From NCBI RefSeq assembly GCF_003115775.1, contig NZ_QEES01000002.1:744001-808000 (forward strand): a DNA stretch of 64,000 nucleotides, written 5' to 3'. The notes under the pieces are model-generated. The model was not told the DNA's origin, searched no databases, and saw only the letters and a program-made list of their open reading frames with translations. A program made the position numbers and the translations under genes. Below, one piece after another: positions 17,868-38,027 of the stretch (the first letter of the stretch is position 1; every line of letters starts with the position of its first letter). This stretch comes from Cellulomonas sp. WB94 (GTDB lineage: Bacteria > Actinomycetota > Actinomycetes > Actinomycetales > Cellulomonadaceae).

Positions 17868-18236
17868 TCAGAGCACCTCCGGCGCGAGCGAGATGATCTT
17901 CATGAACTTCTTGTCACGCAGCTCGCGGCCCACCGGGCCGAAGATGCGCGTGCCACGAGGCTCACCGTCGCTCTTGAGGATCACGGCCGCGTTCTCGTCG
18001 AACTTGATGTACGAACCGTCGGGACGCCGACGCTCCTTCTTGGTCCGGACGATGACGGCCTTGACCACATCGCCCTTCTTGACGTTGCCGCCCGGGATCG
18101 CGTCCTTGACGGTGGCGACGATCGTGTCGCCAATTCCGGCATAGCGACGGCCCGAGCCACCGAGAACGCGGATGCAAAGAATCTCCTTGGCACCCGTGTT
18201 GTCGGCGACACGAAGTCGCGACTCCTGCTGAATCAT
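17868..18236 (-). CDS. rplN: 50S ribosomal protein L14
   Basis: Large-subunit protein uL14, at the interface with the small subunit. The 122-residue sequence is of exact family length, starting [20 protein letters not shown] and ending [19 protein letters not shown]. The start is ATG 18236. A gap of 133 bp to rpsQ upstream may hold a secondary promoter (TTGCCC-N18-TAGGCA on the minus strand), but this is weak. Confidence 0.98.
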   Translation of the reverse strand: MIQQESRLRVADNTGAKEILCIRVLGGSGRRYAGIGDTIVATVKDAIPGGNVKKGDVVKAVIVRTKKERRRPDGSYIKFDENAAVILKSDGEPRGTRIFGPVGRELRDKKFMKIISLAPEVL

Positions 18237-18369
18237 CTGCTGAACTCCTGACGTCTGCCGGTTCTCGCGGTGCGAGCCTGGCCGAACGGATAGTTGCCGT
18301 CGTGCACACGTCGAGCGACCTGGTGCCTACGCACCTGCCACTCCCGTGGGCAACTCTGAGTACTACGGA

Positions 18370-18675
18370 CTACTTGGCCTTCTCGAGGATCTCCACCAGG
18401 CGGAAGCGCTTGGTCGCCGACAGCGGGCGGGTCTCCATGATGAGGACGAGGTCGCCGACGCCGGCTGTGCCGGCCTCGTCGTGCACCTTGACCTTGCTCG
18501 TGCGTCGGATGACCTTGCCGTAGAGCGGGTGCTTGACCCGGTCCTCGACCTCGACCACCACGGTCTTCTGCATCTTGTCGCTGACGACGTATCCGCGTCG
18601 CGACTTGCGGTCCTTGCGGTCCACGGCAGCTGCCGTGGTCTGCTCGACCTTCTCGTTCTCGGTGTTTGCGCTCAT
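18370..18675 (-). CDS. rpsQ: 30S ribosomal protein S17
   Basis: Small-subunit assembly protein uS17. The core runs from about residue 25 ([20 protein letters not shown], then [19 protein letters not shown]). The N-terminal 22 residues are a polar extension, which makes the protein 101 residues long against about 85 in E. coli. The start is ATG 18675, 7 nt after rpmC. Confidence 0.97.
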   Translation of the reverse strand: MSANTENEKVEQTTAAAVDRKDRKSRRGYVVSDKMQKTVVVEVEDRVKHPLYGKVIRRTSKVKVHDEAGTAGVGDLVLIMETRPLSATKRFRLVEILEKAK

Positions 18676-18682
18676 CGTGACC

Positions 18683-18922
18683 TCACTCGCTCGCGCTCGG
18701 GGCAGTACGGATGCCGAGCTCGCGCTCGCGCAGGATCGTGTAGATCCGGGCGATGTCGCGGCGCACAGCCTTGAGCCGCCCGTGGCTCTCGAGCTGGCCC
18801 GTCGCCGACTGGAAGCGGAGGTTGAAGAGCTCCTCCTTGGCCTTCTTCAGCTCGGCGACAAGTCGCTCGTCGTCGAAGGCATCCAGCTCGGTAGGAGCCA
18901 GGTCCTTGGTGCCGATAGCCAT
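18683..18922 (-). CDS. rpmC: 50S ribosomal protein L29
   Basis: Large-subunit protein uL29, at the polypeptide exit near L23. The 79-residue helical protein has the motifs [20 protein letters not shown] and [19 protein letters not shown] 18922 overlaps the rplP stop by one base. Confidence 0.97.
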   Translation of the reverse strand: MAIGTKDLAPTELDAFDDERLVAELKKAKEELFNLRFQSATGQLESHGRLKAVRRDIARIYTILRERELGIRTAPSASE

Positions 18923-19338
18923 CAGTTACCACCCTCGCGAACCACAAAACGGGTCTTCATCGGGAGCTTGTGCTGCGCGAGGCGCATGGCCTCACGAGCC
19001 AGGGGCTCCGGGACACCGGCGAGCTCGAAGAGAACTCGACCCGGCTTGACGTTGGCGATCCACCACTCCGGCGAACCCTTGCCGGAACCCATGCGGGTCT
19101 CGGCAGGCTTCTTCGTGATGGGACGGTCCGGGTAGATGTTGATCCAGACCTTTCCACCACGCTTGATGTGGCGGGTGATCGCGATACGAGCAGCCTCGAT
19201 CTGACGGTTCGTGACGTAGGCAGGCGCAAGCGCCTGGATGCCGTACTCACCGAACGAGATCTCCGTGCCACCGGTAGCGGCGCCGGAGCGCCCCGGGTGG
19301 TGCTGCTTGCGGTGCTTCAGCCTCCGCGGGATCAGCAC
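18922..19338 (-). CDS. rplP: 50S ribosomal protein L16
   Basis: Large-subunit protein uL16, needed for A-site tRNA positioning. The 138 residues begin [19 protein letters not shown] (GTG 19338) and include [23 protein letters not shown] sequence and [20 protein letters not shown]. The size is standard. It is followed directly by rpmC. Confidence 0.98.
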   Translation of the reverse strand: MLIPRRLKHRKQHHPGRSGAATGGTEISFGEYGIQALAPAYVTNRQIEAARIAITRHIKRGGKVWINIYPDRPITKKPAETRMGSGKGSPEWWIANVKPGRVLFELAGVPEPLAREAMRLAQHKLPMKTRFVVREGGN

Positions 19339-19340
19339 GG

Positions 19341-20177
19341 TCAGGCCTCCGTTCCGGACTCAGGGGCGGGAGCCGCCTCAACAGCAGGTGCATCGGTCGA
19401 CGCTGCGTCGGCCGGGGCATCGCTGCGGTCGGTGCGACGCGGAGCGGCGCCACGGGCAGGACGCTCGCCGGCACGCTCGGGACGCGGGCCACGCTGCTGA
19501 CGGGGAGCCTGGGTCGCCTGCTCGCGGGCGAACTCCTTCTCCGTCATGTCGCCCTTGTAGATCCAGACCTTCACGCCGATGCGGCCGAACGTCGTACGAG
19601 CCTCGTAGAAGCCGTAGTCGATGTAGGCGCGCAGCGTGTGCAGCGGCACACGACCTTCGCGGTAGAACTCGGTCCGGCTCATCTCAGCGCCGCCGAGGCG
19701 ACCGGAGACCTGCACCCGGATGCCCTTGGCACCCGCGCGCTGGGCGCTCTGCATGCCCTTGCGCATGGCGCGACGGAACGAGACGCGGCTCGCGAGCTGC
19801 TCGGCGATGCCCTGGGCGACCAGCTGCGACTCGATCTCGGCGTTCTTGACCTCGAGGATGTTCAGCTGGACCTGCTTGCCCGTGAGCTTCTCGAGCTCGC
19901 CGCGGATGCGGTCGGCCTCCGCGCCACGACGCCCGATGACGATGCCCGGGCGGGCGGTGTGGATGTCGACGCGGACGCGGTCACGCGTGCGCTCGATCTC
20001 GACCTTGGCGATGCCGGCGCGCTCCAGACCCGTGTTCATGAGCTTACGGATCTTCACGTCCTCGCCGACGTAGTCGCGGTAGCGCTGCCCCGGCTTGGTG
20101 GAGTCAGCGAACCAACGCGAACGGTGGTCTGTCGTGATGCCCAGGCGATACCCGAGCGGGTTGACCTTGTGTCCCAC
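19341..20177 (-). CDS. rpsC: 30S ribosomal protein S3
   Basis: Small-subunit protein uS3 at the mRNA entry channel, with a KH domain (about 38-106, including [20 protein letters not shown]). The N-terminus [20 protein letters not shown] is typical. The C-terminal 60 residues are a low-complexity tail rich in Ala, Arg and Pro, so the product is 278 residues against 233 in E. coli. GTG 20177 overlaps the rplV stop by one base (TAGTG). Confidence 0.98.
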   Translation of the reverse strand: MGHKVNPLGYRLGITTDHRSRWFADSTKPGQRYRDYVGEDVKIRKLMNTGLERAGIAKVEIERTRDRVRVDIHTARPGIVIGRRGAEADRIRGELEKLTGKQVQLNILEVKNAEIESQLVAQGIAEQLASRVSFRRAMRKGMQSAQRAGAKGIRVQVSGRLGGAEMSRTEFYREGRVPLHTLRAYIDYGFYEARTTFGRIGVKVWIYKGDMTEKEFAREQATQAPRQQRGPRPERAGERPARGAAPRRTDRSDAPADAASTDAPAVEAAPAPESGTEA

Positions 20178-20548
20178 TATCGGGCACTTCCCTTCGTGCG
20201 CTCGCGCTCTGCAACAACCACGGTGATGTGGCTGGTGCGCTTGAGGATCTGGCTGGCACGCCCCTGCGCCCGCGGACGGAACCGCTTGAGCGTGGGCCCC
20301 TCGTCCACGAAGACCTCCGACACGAAGAGGTCGGCCTCATCGAGCCGCTCCCCCGCACGCTTGGCGGCTTCACGGGCGTTCGCGATCGCGCTCTCGACGA
20401 CCTTGAGGACCGTCGCCCCAGCAGCCTGCGGCGCGAACTTCAGCACCGCCACGGCCTCGGCGGCCTGCTTGCCACGGACGAGGTCCACGACGCGCCGGGC
20501 CTTCTGGGGCGTGACGCGGACGAACCGCGCCTTCGCCTTGGCTTCCAT
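20177..20548 (-). CDS. rplV: 50S ribosomal protein L22
   Basis: Large-subunit protein uL22, which lines the exit tunnel with L4. The 123 residues start [20 protein letters not shown] at ATG 20548 and contain [20 protein letters not shown] and [19 protein letters not shown], the tunnel-loop region. Standard length. It is coupled to rpsC. Confidence 0.98.
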   Translation of the reverse strand: MEAKAKARFVRVTPQKARRVVDLVRGKQAAEAVAVLKFAPQAAGATVLKVVESAIANAREAAKRAGERLDEADLFVSEVFVDEGPTLKRFRPRAQGRASQILKRTSHITVVVAERERTKGSAR

Positions 20549-20604
20549 TGCTGTCCTGCCTTCTTGTCTCTGCCGTCAGGGACATCACCTGGCTGACCCG
20601 GAGG

Positions 20605-20886
20605 TCAGCGGCGACGTCCCTTCCGGTCGTCCTTCTCGTGGCCGCGGAACGTCCGCGTGGGGGCAAACTCGCCCAGCTTGTGGCCGACCATCGACTCGGT
20701 GACGAACACGGGCGTGTGCTTGCGCCCGTCGTGCACCGCGAACGTGTGACCGAGGAAGTCGGGCGTGATGACCGACCGGCGGGACCACGTCTTGATGACG
20801 TTCTTGGTCCCCTTCTCGTTCTGGACGTCGACCTTCTTCTGCAGATGGCCGTCGACGAACGGGCCCTTCTTCAGGCTGCGTGGCAT
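20605..20886 (-). CDS. rpsS: 30S ribosomal protein S19
   Basis: Small-subunit head protein uS19. The 93 residues start [20 protein letters not shown] at ATG 20886 and include [20 protein letters not shown] and [20 protein letters not shown]. It lies between rplB and rplV in the S10 operon. Confidence 0.98.
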   Translation of the reverse strand: MPRSLKKGPFVDGHLQKKVDVQNEKGTKNVIKTWSRRSVITPDFLGHTFAVHDGRKHTPVFVTESMVGHKLGEFAPTRTFRGHEKDDRKGRRR

Positions 20887-20898
20887 CTCAGGCTCCTA

Positions 20899-21738
<840 letters not shown>

Positions 21739-21772
21739 GGGGACGTGTCCTCAATCTGCTCTCAGGTCCGGC

Positions 21773-22075
21773 TCAGCCGACCGGTCCGCCGAAGATGTCG
21801 ATCGTGCCCTCGCGGAGGGTGACGATCGCTCGCTTCGTGTCCTTACGGCGGCCGATGCCGAACTTGGTCCGCCGGGCCTTGCCCTTACGGTTGATCGTGT
21901 TCACCGAGGCGACCTTGACCGAGAAGATCTGCTCGATCGCGATCTTGATCTCCGTCTTGTTCGCACGCGGGTCGACGACGAAGGTGTACTTCCCCTCGTC
22001 GAGAAGCCCGTAGCTCTTCTCCGAGACGACCGGCGCGAACAGAATGTCGCGCGGGTCCTTGGCGACGGCGGTCAC
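21773..22075 (-). CDS. rplW: 50S ribosomal protein L23
   Basis: Large-subunit protein uL23, docking site for trigger factor and SRP at the tunnel exit. The 100 residues contain [20 protein letters not shown] and [20 protein letters not shown]. It starts with GTG 22075, which overlaps the rplD stop as GTGA and is probably translationally coupled. Confidence 0.97.
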   Translation of the reverse strand: MTAVAKDPRDILFAPVVSEKSYGLLDEGKYTFVVDPRANKTEIKIAIEQIFSVKVASVNTINRKGKARRTKFGIGRRKDTKRAIVTLREGTIDIFGGPVG

Positions 22076-22767
22076 TTGGTCTCCTCCTCAGCGGCCTCGG
22101 ACTCGGTCGCAACAGCAGAGACCGACTTGCCCGTCACCGGACCGGCGAGGAACGTGTCGAGAGCGCCCTGCGTGAAGACGATGTCGTCCGAGATGAGCAC
22201 GTCATAGGTGTTGAGCTGGTCGGCGACCAGCAGGTGCACCCGGTCGACGTTGCGCAGCGACTTCCACGTGATCTCGTCAGCACGCTCGACGACCACCAGG
22301 ACGTTCTTGCGGCCCGACAGGTTCGCGAGAACCTTGACGGCCGACTTGGTCGAGGGCGCGGCACCCGGGGCGAACCCCGTGACGACGTGCACACGACCTG
22401 CGCGGGCGCGGTCCGAGAGAGCACCGCGGAGCGCCGCGGCCTTCATCTTCTTCGGGGTGCGCTGGCTGTAGTCGCGCGGGGTGGGTCCGTGGACCACGCC
22501 ACCGCCGGCAAACTGCGGGGCGCGCGTCGAACCCTGGCGGGCGCGACCTGTGCCCTTCTGCTTGTACGGCTTGCGACCGCCACCGCGGACCTCGCCACGA
22601 GTCTTCGTCGAGGCGGTGCCCTGGCGAGCCGCCGCGCGCTGCGCGACGACGACCTGGTGGATCAGCGGGATGTTCGTCTGGACGTTGAACACGTCGGCGG
22701 GAAGGTCGGTGGTGCCGGCCTTCTTGCCGTCCGCGTTCAGGACGTCGACGGTAAGCGTTTCAGACAT
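22072..22767 (-). CDS. rplD: 50S ribosomal protein L4
   Basis: Large-subunit protein uL4, whose loop reaches the exit tunnel and which in some bacteria represses the S10 operon. The 231 residues from ATG 22767 ([18 protein letters not shown]) contain [20 protein letters not shown] and [21 protein letters not shown] short acidic C-terminal tail ends the protein. The same frame is open upstream, but the family N-terminus places the start here, 4 nt after rplC. Confidence 0.97.
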   Translation of the reverse strand: MSETLTVDVLNADGKKAGTTDLPADVFNVQTNIPLIHQVVVAQRAAARQGTASTKTRGEVRGGGRKPYKQKGTGRARQGSTRAPQFAGGGVVHGPTPRDYSQRTPKKMKAAALRGALSDRARAGRVHVVTGFAPGAAPSTKSAVKVLANLSGRKNVLVVVERADEITWKSLRNVDRVHLLVADQLNTYDVLISDDIVFTQGALDTFLAGPVTGKSVSAVATESEAAEEETK

Positions 22768-22771
22768 GAGG

Positions 22772-23431
22772 TCATGCCCCCTTCGCTGCGGAGCGCACGA
22801 CGACGACGCCACCCTTGGGGCCCGGAACAGCGCCCTTGACGAGCACCAGGCCCTTCTCGACGTCGACCGCGTGCACGGTCAGGTTCTGCGTCGTCTGGCG
22901 GTTGACGCCCATGCGGCCGGCCATCTTCATGCCCTTGAACACGCGCGACGGGGTCGATGCCCCACCGATCGAGCCGGGCTTGCGGTGGTTGCGGTGCGCA
23001 CCGTGCGAGGCGGAGTCGCCGTGGAAGCCGTGAAGCTTCATGACGCCGGCGGTGCCCTTGCCCTTGGTGGTGCCGATGACGTCCACCAGCGCGCCGGCCT
23101 CGAAGGCAGCCGCGGTGATCTCCTGGCCGAGCGTGTACTCGGCCGAGTCGGACGTACGGATCTCAGCCACGTGCCGGCGGGGGGTAACCCCGGCCTTCTC
23201 GAAGTGGCCCTTCAGCGGCTGCGTCACCTTGCGCGGGTCGATCTGGCCGTAGGCCAGCTGAACCGAGCCGTAGCCGTCAGTCTCAGCGGAGCGGACCTGC
23301 GTCACGACGTTCGTCCCGACCTGCACGACAGTGACGGGGACGAGACGCCCGTTGGCGTCCCACACCTGAGTCATGCCGAGCTTGGTGCCGAGCAGGGCCG
23401 TGACGGGCCGCGCGTTCTGCTGGGTGGTCAT
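22772..23431 (-). CDS. rplC: 50S ribosomal protein L3
   Basis: Early-assembly large-subunit protein uL3 near the peptidyl-transferase centre. The 219 residues include [40 protein letters not shown] with the glutamine-methylation-type loop region, and [20 protein letters not shown]. The start is ATG 23431. It is second in the S10 operon. Confidence 0.98.
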   Translation of the reverse strand: MTTQQNARPVTALLGTKLGMTQVWDANGRLVPVTVVQVGTNVVTQVRSAETDGYGSVQLAYGQIDPRKVTQPLKGHFEKAGVTPRRHVAEIRTSDSAEYTLGQEITAAAFEAGALVDVIGTTKGKGTAGVMKLHGFHGDSASHGAHRNHRKPGSIGGASTPSRVFKGMKMAGRMGVNRQTTQNLTVHAVDVEKGLVLVKGAVPGPKGGVVVVRSAAKGA

Positions 23432-23453
23432 AGAAATCAGTTCCTTCCCAGCG

Positions 23454-23762
23454 TCAGAGCTTGATCTCGATGTTCACGTCGGCCGGCAGGTCGAGACGCA
23501 TGAGCGAGTCGACCGCCTTCGGCGTGGGATCGATGATGTCGATGAGCCGCTTGTGCGTGCGCATCTCGAAGTGCTCGCGGCTGTCCTTGTACTTGTGAGG
23601 CGACCTGATGACGCAGAAGACGTTCTTCTCCGTCGGCAGCGGCACCGGACCCACGACCGTTGCACCAGCGCGTGTCACCGTGTCGACGATCTTGCGCGCC
23701 GAGCTGTCGATGACCTCGTGGTCGTAGGACTTGAGCCTGATGCGGATCTTCTGTCCCGCCAT
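23454..23762 (-). CDS. rpsJ: 30S ribosomal protein S10
   Basis: Small-subunit protein uS10, which also pairs with NusB in antitermination. The 102 residues start [20 protein letters not shown] at ATG 23762 and include [20 protein letters not shown]. The upstream open frame is not part of the protein. It heads the S10 operon, with a leader of about 250 nt. Confidence 0.98.
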   Translation of the reverse strand: MAGQKIRIRLKSYDHEVIDSSARKIVDTVTRAGATVVGPVPLPTEKNVFCVIRSPHKYKDSREHFEMRTHKRLIDIIDPTPKAVDSLMRLDLPADVNIEIKL

Positions 23763-23965
23763 GGCGTCGTCTACTTCTCTCTCTCGAACCGCATCTGTCC
23801 GACCCCCGCACTCGGGCGTGTCGCTCTTGACGACATACCCTCGCGCTGCGCACCGGGCCGCAACCGGCCCGAGCGAGATCGATGGTTGCTGACTGAGCTC
23901 CGCCACCGGGTGACCCCGGGGCCTGCAGAGCTCTCAACGTGTTGGCGCCCGTGGCGTTCTTGCAA

Positions 23966-23995
23966 ACACACGCGCATGTGCGCACGTGTGCGCAC
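23966..23995. repeat. 30-bp perfect alternating purine-pyrimidine tract
   Basis: Every base from 23966 to 23995 alternates purine and pyrimidine, mixing CA/TG and CG steps and containing two GTGCGCAC-type palindromes. Such tracts favour left-handed (Z) DNA under negative supercoiling. It lies in the tuf-rpsJ gap, just downstream of the proposed rpsJ promoter. Apart from this tract, the promoter and the tuf terminator, I see nothing else in 23763-24139. Confidence 0.85.
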
Positions 23996-24015
23996 CCGCA
24001 CCGGGCAACCTGACA

Positions 24016-24045
24016 AGTGTGCCAGATTCCCCCGCGTAAGACCAA
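24016..24045 (-). promoter_or_regulatory. Possible S10 operon promoter
   Basis: Minus-strand TTGGTC (24040-24045), an 18-bp spacer and CACACT (24016-24021) lie between the tuf terminator and rpsJ. The -10 is imperfect, but the position just after the terminator is right. Transcription would start near 24010 and leave a leader of about 250 nt. Confidence 0.4.
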
Positions 24046-24101
24046 TCGCGGAGGCGCTGGCACTCCGGCCCTCAGGACGCGAGGACCGGGGACTGACGTG
24101 G

Positions 24102-24133
24102 GCAGGGCCCGGGCGCGAACGCCCGGGCCCTGC
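24102..24133 (-). terminator. Terminator after tuf
   Basis: A perfect 14-bp GC stem, GCAGGGCCCGGGCG (24102-24115) with CGCCCGGGCCCTGC (24120-24133) and loop CGAA, starts 7 nt after the tuf stop. It closes the str operon. Confidence 0.8.
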
Positions 24134-24139
24134 GTCACA

Positions 24140-25333
<1,194 letters not shown>

Positions 25334-25437
25334 TGGGTCCTCCTCAGGACTCTGGTAGAGATTGCCGAACGACTCCAGGGCCATGGTGGCACCTGCGGGA
25401 CGTGCGGTCCTACGGGTCGGTTGTGTGGTGTAGAGCT

Positions 25438-25453
25438 ACAGGTTGCGACCTGT
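25438..25453 (-). promoter_or_regulatory. Small hairpin between fusA and tuf
   Basis: ACAGGT (25438-25443) and ACCTGT (25448-25453) form a perfect 6-bp stem with loop TGCG, 6 nt after the fusA stop. It is too weak for a terminator; it may be a processing or mRNA-stability element, or chance. Confidence 0.25.
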
Positions 25454-25458
25454 GGGAC

Positions 25459-27561
<2,103 letters not shown>

Positions 27562-27606
27562 GTGTTCAGCCCCTTGTCGGTTGGCTTGGGTTCGCGGTCG
27601 CGGGGA

Positions 27607-28077
27607 TCACCAGCGGTAGTGCGCGAACGCCTTGTTGGACTCGGCCATCTTGTGCATGTCCTCGCGGCGCTTGACCGCTGCACCCAGGCCGTTGCTGGCA
27701 TCGAGGATCTCGTTCATGAGTCGCTCGGTCATCGTCTTCTCGCGACGTGCACGCGAGTAGTCGGTGAGCCAGCGCAGGGCGAGCGTGGTCGAGCGCACCG
27801 GGCGGACCTCGACGGGCACCTGGTAGGTCGCGCCACCGACGCGGCGCGAACGCACCTCGAGGGCCGGGCGGACGTTCTCGAGCGCGCGCTTGAGCACGAC
27901 GACCGGGTCGCCCTGCGTCTTGTCGCGCACACCCTCGAGGGCGCCGTACACGATGGCCTCGGCGACGGACTTCTTGCCGTCCATGAGGACCTTGTTGATG
28001 AGCTGCGTGACGACCGGCGATCCGTAGACCGGGTCGATGATGAGTGGCCGCTTCGGGGCGGGACCCTTACGAGGCAT
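27607..28077 (-). CDS. rpsG: 30S ribosomal protein S7
   Basis: Small-subunit assembly initiator uS7, which nucleates the 30S head; in E. coli it represses the str operon. The 156 residues begin [20 protein letters not shown] and end with AHYRW, the normal length. ATG 28077 overlaps the rpsL stop by one base (TAATG), indicating coupling. Confidence 0.98.
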   Translation of the reverse strand: MPRKGPAPKRPLIIDPVYGSPVVTQLINKVLMDGKKSVAEAIVYGALEGVRDKTQGDPVVVLKRALENVRPALEVRSRRVGGATYQVPVEVRPVRSTTLALRWLTDYSRARREKTMTERLMNEILDASNGLGAAVKRREDMHKMAESNKAFAHYRW

Positions 28078-28451
28078 TAGCGCTTGTCCTTCTTGGCGCC
28101 GTAACGGCTACGGGCCTGCTTGCGGTTCTTCACACCCTGGGTGTCGAGGGCGCCACGGACGATCTTGTAGCGGACACCGGGGAGGTCCTTCACGCGGCCG
28201 CCGCGCACGAGCACGATGGAGTGCTCCTGCAGGTTGTGTCCCACACCGGGGATGTAGGCCGTGACCTCGACCTGGCTGGAGAGCTTGACGCGCGCGACCT
28301 TGCGGAGAGCCGAGTTCGGCTTCTTCGGGGTCGTCGTGTAGACGCGGGTGCACACACCGCGCCGCTGCGGGCTGCCCTTGAGCGCCGGCGTCTTGGACTT
28401 GTTGACCTTGGCTTTGCGGCCCTTGCGGACCAGCTGCTGGATCGTAGGCAC
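28077..28451 (-). CDS. rpsL: 30S ribosomal protein S12
   Basis: Decoding-centre protein uS12. The 124 residues start at GTG 28451 ([15 protein letters not shown]) and include [15 protein letters not shown] with Lys43 and Lys44, and [13 protein letters not shown] with Lys88 and Asp89. The residues most often changed in streptomycin resistance are therefore in the sensitive state. The open frame continues upstream without similarity. It is the first gene of the str operon, with an unusually long leader. Confidence 0.98.
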   Translation of the reverse strand: MPTIQQLVRKGRKAKVNKSKTPALKGSPQRRGVCTRVYTTTPKKPNSALRKVARVKLSSQVEVTAYIPGVGHNLQEHSIVLVRGGRVKDLPGVRYKIVRGALDTQGVKNRKQARSRYGAKKDKR

Positions 28452-28793
28452 TACATCTCCGTGTCTTCTCGTTGACGCTCTGATCGGCCGGGACCTAGCC
28501 CGACCTGGTGGGACCGACGTCCGCAGCGCCCCGCGCACCTTCTGGTGGAGCGGCGCGTTCGTCCGGCGGCCCGAGGGCCTTGCGTCCTGTGCCGTCGAAC
28601 TGCGACCCACGCGCCCGGGCGTGTCGCCCTCGATGCCCGCGGCGGCACCCCGCCGAACTGCTCATCGACGGTATGTCGCACGCGGTGAAGAGGAACTCCA
28701 CCCGGCGCACCGCACCCTGGCCCGGGGAGTGAACCCCTAGAGCGTCCGGCGGTGTGCACGCACGAGGGCCCGACGGCGCGGGCACGGTGGCCA
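28452..28793 (-). promoter_or_regulatory. Long untranslated leader of the str operon
   Basis: About 335 nt separate the predicted transcription start (near 28787) from the rpsL GTG. No open frame here looks like a protein on either strand. The stretch is GC-rich and could fold, but no known r-protein or riboswitch motif is recognisable by eye. A leader peptide or autoregulatory site for S7 or S12 is possible but not shown. Confidence 0.4.
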
Positions 28794-28823
28794 ACATTAC
28801 CGTCCGCGTGGCGAGTCCGTCAA
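28794..28823 (-). promoter_or_regulatory. Putative str operon promoter (rpsL-rpsG-fusA-tuf)
   Basis: Minus-strand TTGACG (28818-28823), an 18-bp spacer and TAATGT (28794-28799) make one of the best promoter matches in the window. It sits between the rpoC terminator and rpsL. Confidence 0.6.
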
Positions 28824-28871
28824 AGCAAGGTGCGTCACAGCGGGGCGCACCCGGACAGGCGGCCGGACGGA

Positions 28872-28906
28872 CCGAGGGGGCCCACCGGATCGGCGGGCCC
28901 CCTCGG
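28872..28906 (-). terminator. Terminator after rpoC
   Basis: A perfect 12-bp outer stem, CCGAGGGGGCCC (28872-28883) with GGGCCCCCTCGG (28895-28906), encloses a CCG-GAT-CGG mini-stem. It starts 21 nt after the rpoC stop and ends the rplJ-rpoC unit before the str promoter. Confidence 0.75.
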
Positions 28907-28926
28907 GGCAGATCAACGGACTGACG

Positions 28927-32799
<3,873 letters not shown>

Positions 32800-32918
32800 G
32801 GGGGTCCTACTTCCTTCGCTTGCCGGGCCTCACGGGCTCCGGCGGATGGAGGGTGCTACGGGTGTGTCGGCTCCGGTCGGTCGCCGTCAGGTGACAGGCG
32901 ACCGACCGGTGCTCGATC

Positions 32919-36434
<3,516 letters not shown>

Positions 36435-36595
36435 GAGGGGTCCTTCCCTGCAGATCGAGTACACGCTGCGCGCTGAGAGTGCCGTCCGCCGAGCCGTCCC
36501 ATACCGTTGACCGCACGCGCCCGAGGGGCGAGCATGGCGATGTCGATCCGGGGTCGGGTTCGGGGGGCCGCAGGCACAAGCCAGCGCAAAGCGCT

Positions 36596-36625
36596 AGCCT
36601 AGCCCACCTGGACAAGGCTGTCCAA
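36596..36625 (-). promoter_or_regulatory. Putative rpoB promoter with TGGACA inverted repeat
   Basis: Minus-strand TTGGAC (36620-36625), an 18-bp spacer and TAGGCT (36596-36601) fit the housekeeping consensus. An inverted repeat, TGGACA (36609-36614) and TGTCCA (36619-36624), overlaps the -35, and a related GTTGTCCAAC lies at about 36638-36647. This could be an operator. The gap 36435-36786 contains this promoter, the rplL terminator and no gene I can support. Confidence 0.55.
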
Positions 36626-36716
36626 TAGGGCCCGGCGTTGTCCAACAACGCCCGACGTCAGGCTGGCGTCGGCCAGTTCGGCGGCAGCGCGGGCGACCGC
36701 CGGCCGACACGACAAA

Positions 36717-36742
36717 GCCCGCACCCCTGCTGGGGTGCGGGC
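36717..36742 (-). terminator. Terminator after rplL
   Basis: A perfect 11-bp stem, GCCCGCACCCC (36717-36727) with GGGGTGCGGGC (36732-36742) and a 4-nt loop, is followed on the minus strand by TTTGTCG. It starts 45 nt after rplL. Partial read-through into rpoB is common in this operon type. Confidence 0.75.
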
Positions 36743-36786
36743 CTCGTCGTTGAGGTGAGCCGCTCCTTGCGAAGCAGCTCAGAGGG

Positions 36787-37170
36787 TCACTTGAGGGTGA
36801 CGGTCGCGCCGGCGCCCTCGAGGGTCGCCTTGGCCTTCTCGGCGGCCTCCTTGTTGACACCCTCCAGGACGGCCTTGGGGGCGGCGTCCACGAGGTCCTT
36901 GGCCTCCTTCAGGCCGAGGCTCGTGAGGGCGCGCACCTCCTTGATGACCTGGATCTTCTTCTCGCCGGCGGCCTCGAGGACGACGTCGAACTCGTCCTTC
37001 TCCTCCTCGACGACGGCCTCGGCACCGGCAGCCGCGGGGGCGGCGACGGCGACGGGGGCCGCGGCGGTGACCTCGAAGGTCTCCTCGAAGGCCTTGACGA
37101 ACTCGGAGAGCTCAATGAGCGTGAGCTCCTTGAACGCGTTGATGAGCTCGTCAGTCGTGAGCTTCGCCAT
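36787..37170 (-). CDS. rplL: 50S ribosomal protein L7/L12
   Basis: The stalk protein bL12, present in several copies per ribosome, recruits translation GTPases. The 127 residues show an N-terminal dimerisation part ([20 protein letters not shown]), an Ala/Gly-rich hinge, and the C-terminal domain with [20 protein letters not shown]. The start is ATG 37170. It follows rplJ by 81 bp. Confidence 0.98.
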   Translation of the reverse strand: MAKLTTDELINAFKELTLIELSEFVKAFEETFEVTAAAPVAVAAPAAAGAEAVVEEEKDEFDVVLEAAGEKKIQVIKEVRALTSLGLKEAKDLVDAAPKAVLEGVNKEAAEKAKATLEGAGATVTLK

Positions 37171-37251
37171 GATGGCGTGTCCTTCCGTGTCGTGCCCGCC
37201 GACCTCGGTGGTCGGCGCAAGCGGGGGGTTCGAGCTGCTGGGCCGGATGGC

Positions 37252-37785
37252 TCAGGCTGCGTCTTCGGTGGGCTCGTCGCGCTTGACGCGCAACGCCTCG
37301 ACGGTGCGAACGGCCTTCGCTGCAGGCGCCGTGAAGAGGTACGCCGCCTGGTAGAGCGACGCCTTGAGCACGCCGGCCGTCTTGGCCAGCAGGACCTCGC
37401 GGGACTCGAGGTCCGCGAGCTTGATGATGTCCGCGGCGGTCAGGGCGCGTCCTTCGAGGACACCGCCCTTGATGACCAGTGCGGGGTTCGCCTTGGCGAA
37501 GTCACGCAGACCCTTGGCTGCCTCGACCGGGTCACCGGTCACGAAGGCGATGGCCGAGGGACCGGCCAGGTGGGAGTCGATACCCTCGACGCCCGCCTGC
37601 TTGGCCGCGATAGCGGTCAGCGTGTTCTTCACCACGGCGTAGGTTGCGTTGCCGCTGAGCGCGCGCCGCAGCTGCTTGAGCTGCGCAACGGTGAGCCCGC
37701 GGTACTCGGTCAGCACGGCCGCGTTGGACTCGCGGAACCGGTCCGTGAGCTCTGCGACATCGGCTGCCTTGTCCGGCCTCGCCAT
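37252..37785 (-). CDS. rplJ: 50S ribosomal protein L10
   Basis: Stalk base protein uL10, which anchors the L7/L12 dimers and usually represses its own leader when in excess. The 177 residues start [20 protein letters not shown] at ATG 37785 and include [27 protein letters not shown] and the C-terminal helix for L12. A longer open frame upstream covers the structured leader and is not coding. Confidence 0.97.
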   Translation of the reverse strand: MARPDKAADVAELTDRFRESNAAVLTEYRGLTVAQLKQLRRALSGNATYAVVKNTLTAIAAKQAGVEGIDSHLAGPSAIAFVTGDPVEAAKGLRDFAKANPALVIKGGVLEGRALTAADIIKLADLESREVLLAKTAGVLKASLYQAAYLFTAPAAKAVRTVEALRVKRDEPTEDAA

Positions 37786-37984
37786 GGCAATCCTTCCGGT
37801 GGTGATGCCACCGGTCGTCCTCGGCCCCACAACGAGAAAGAGCCCCGCGCAGGCGCGGGGCTCGACATGCACGCCGTGGCGTGCGGACCGAAACTCTCAC
37901 CTGCGCTGGCTCCCGCTGCTGCGGGACTTCGGGCGTTCTCTGCACACCTGCGCTGCATGAGGACGACGACCGGCGGTCTTGGGT
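37786..37984 (-). promoter_or_regulatory. L10 leader with two perfect hairpins
   Basis: The roughly 200-nt leader before rplJ holds GCACGCC-GT-GGCGTGC (37869-37884) and then AGCCCCGCGC-AG-GCGCGGGGCT (37841-37862). On the minus strand the second is followed by a T-rich TTTCTCG stretch. This looks like an attenuator-type stem in an L10 autoregulatory leader. Function is inferred from position and known L10 leaders in other bacteria. Confidence 0.55.
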
Positions 37985-37990
37985 GGTCTG

Positions 37991-38019
37991 AGACTACGTC
38001 ACGGTCGACCGGTGGCCAA
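37991..38019 (-). promoter_or_regulatory. Putative rplJ-rplL promoter
   Basis: Minus-strand TTGGCC (38014-38019), a 17-bp spacer and TAGTCT (37991-37996) lie directly after the stop of the CHAT gene at 38028. No terminator is visible between the two, so the CHAT operon may read into rplJ. Confidence 0.5.
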
Positions 38020-38027
38020 ATCCCGGC

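Noticed and set aside
25334-25384. EF-Tu start at 25384 (17 more residues)
   Set aside because: No EF-Tu has this extension, and AGGAGG is correctly spaced for GTG 25333.
37786-37872. L10 start at 37872
   Set aside because: These codons cover the structured leader; the L10 family N-terminus begins at ATG 37785.
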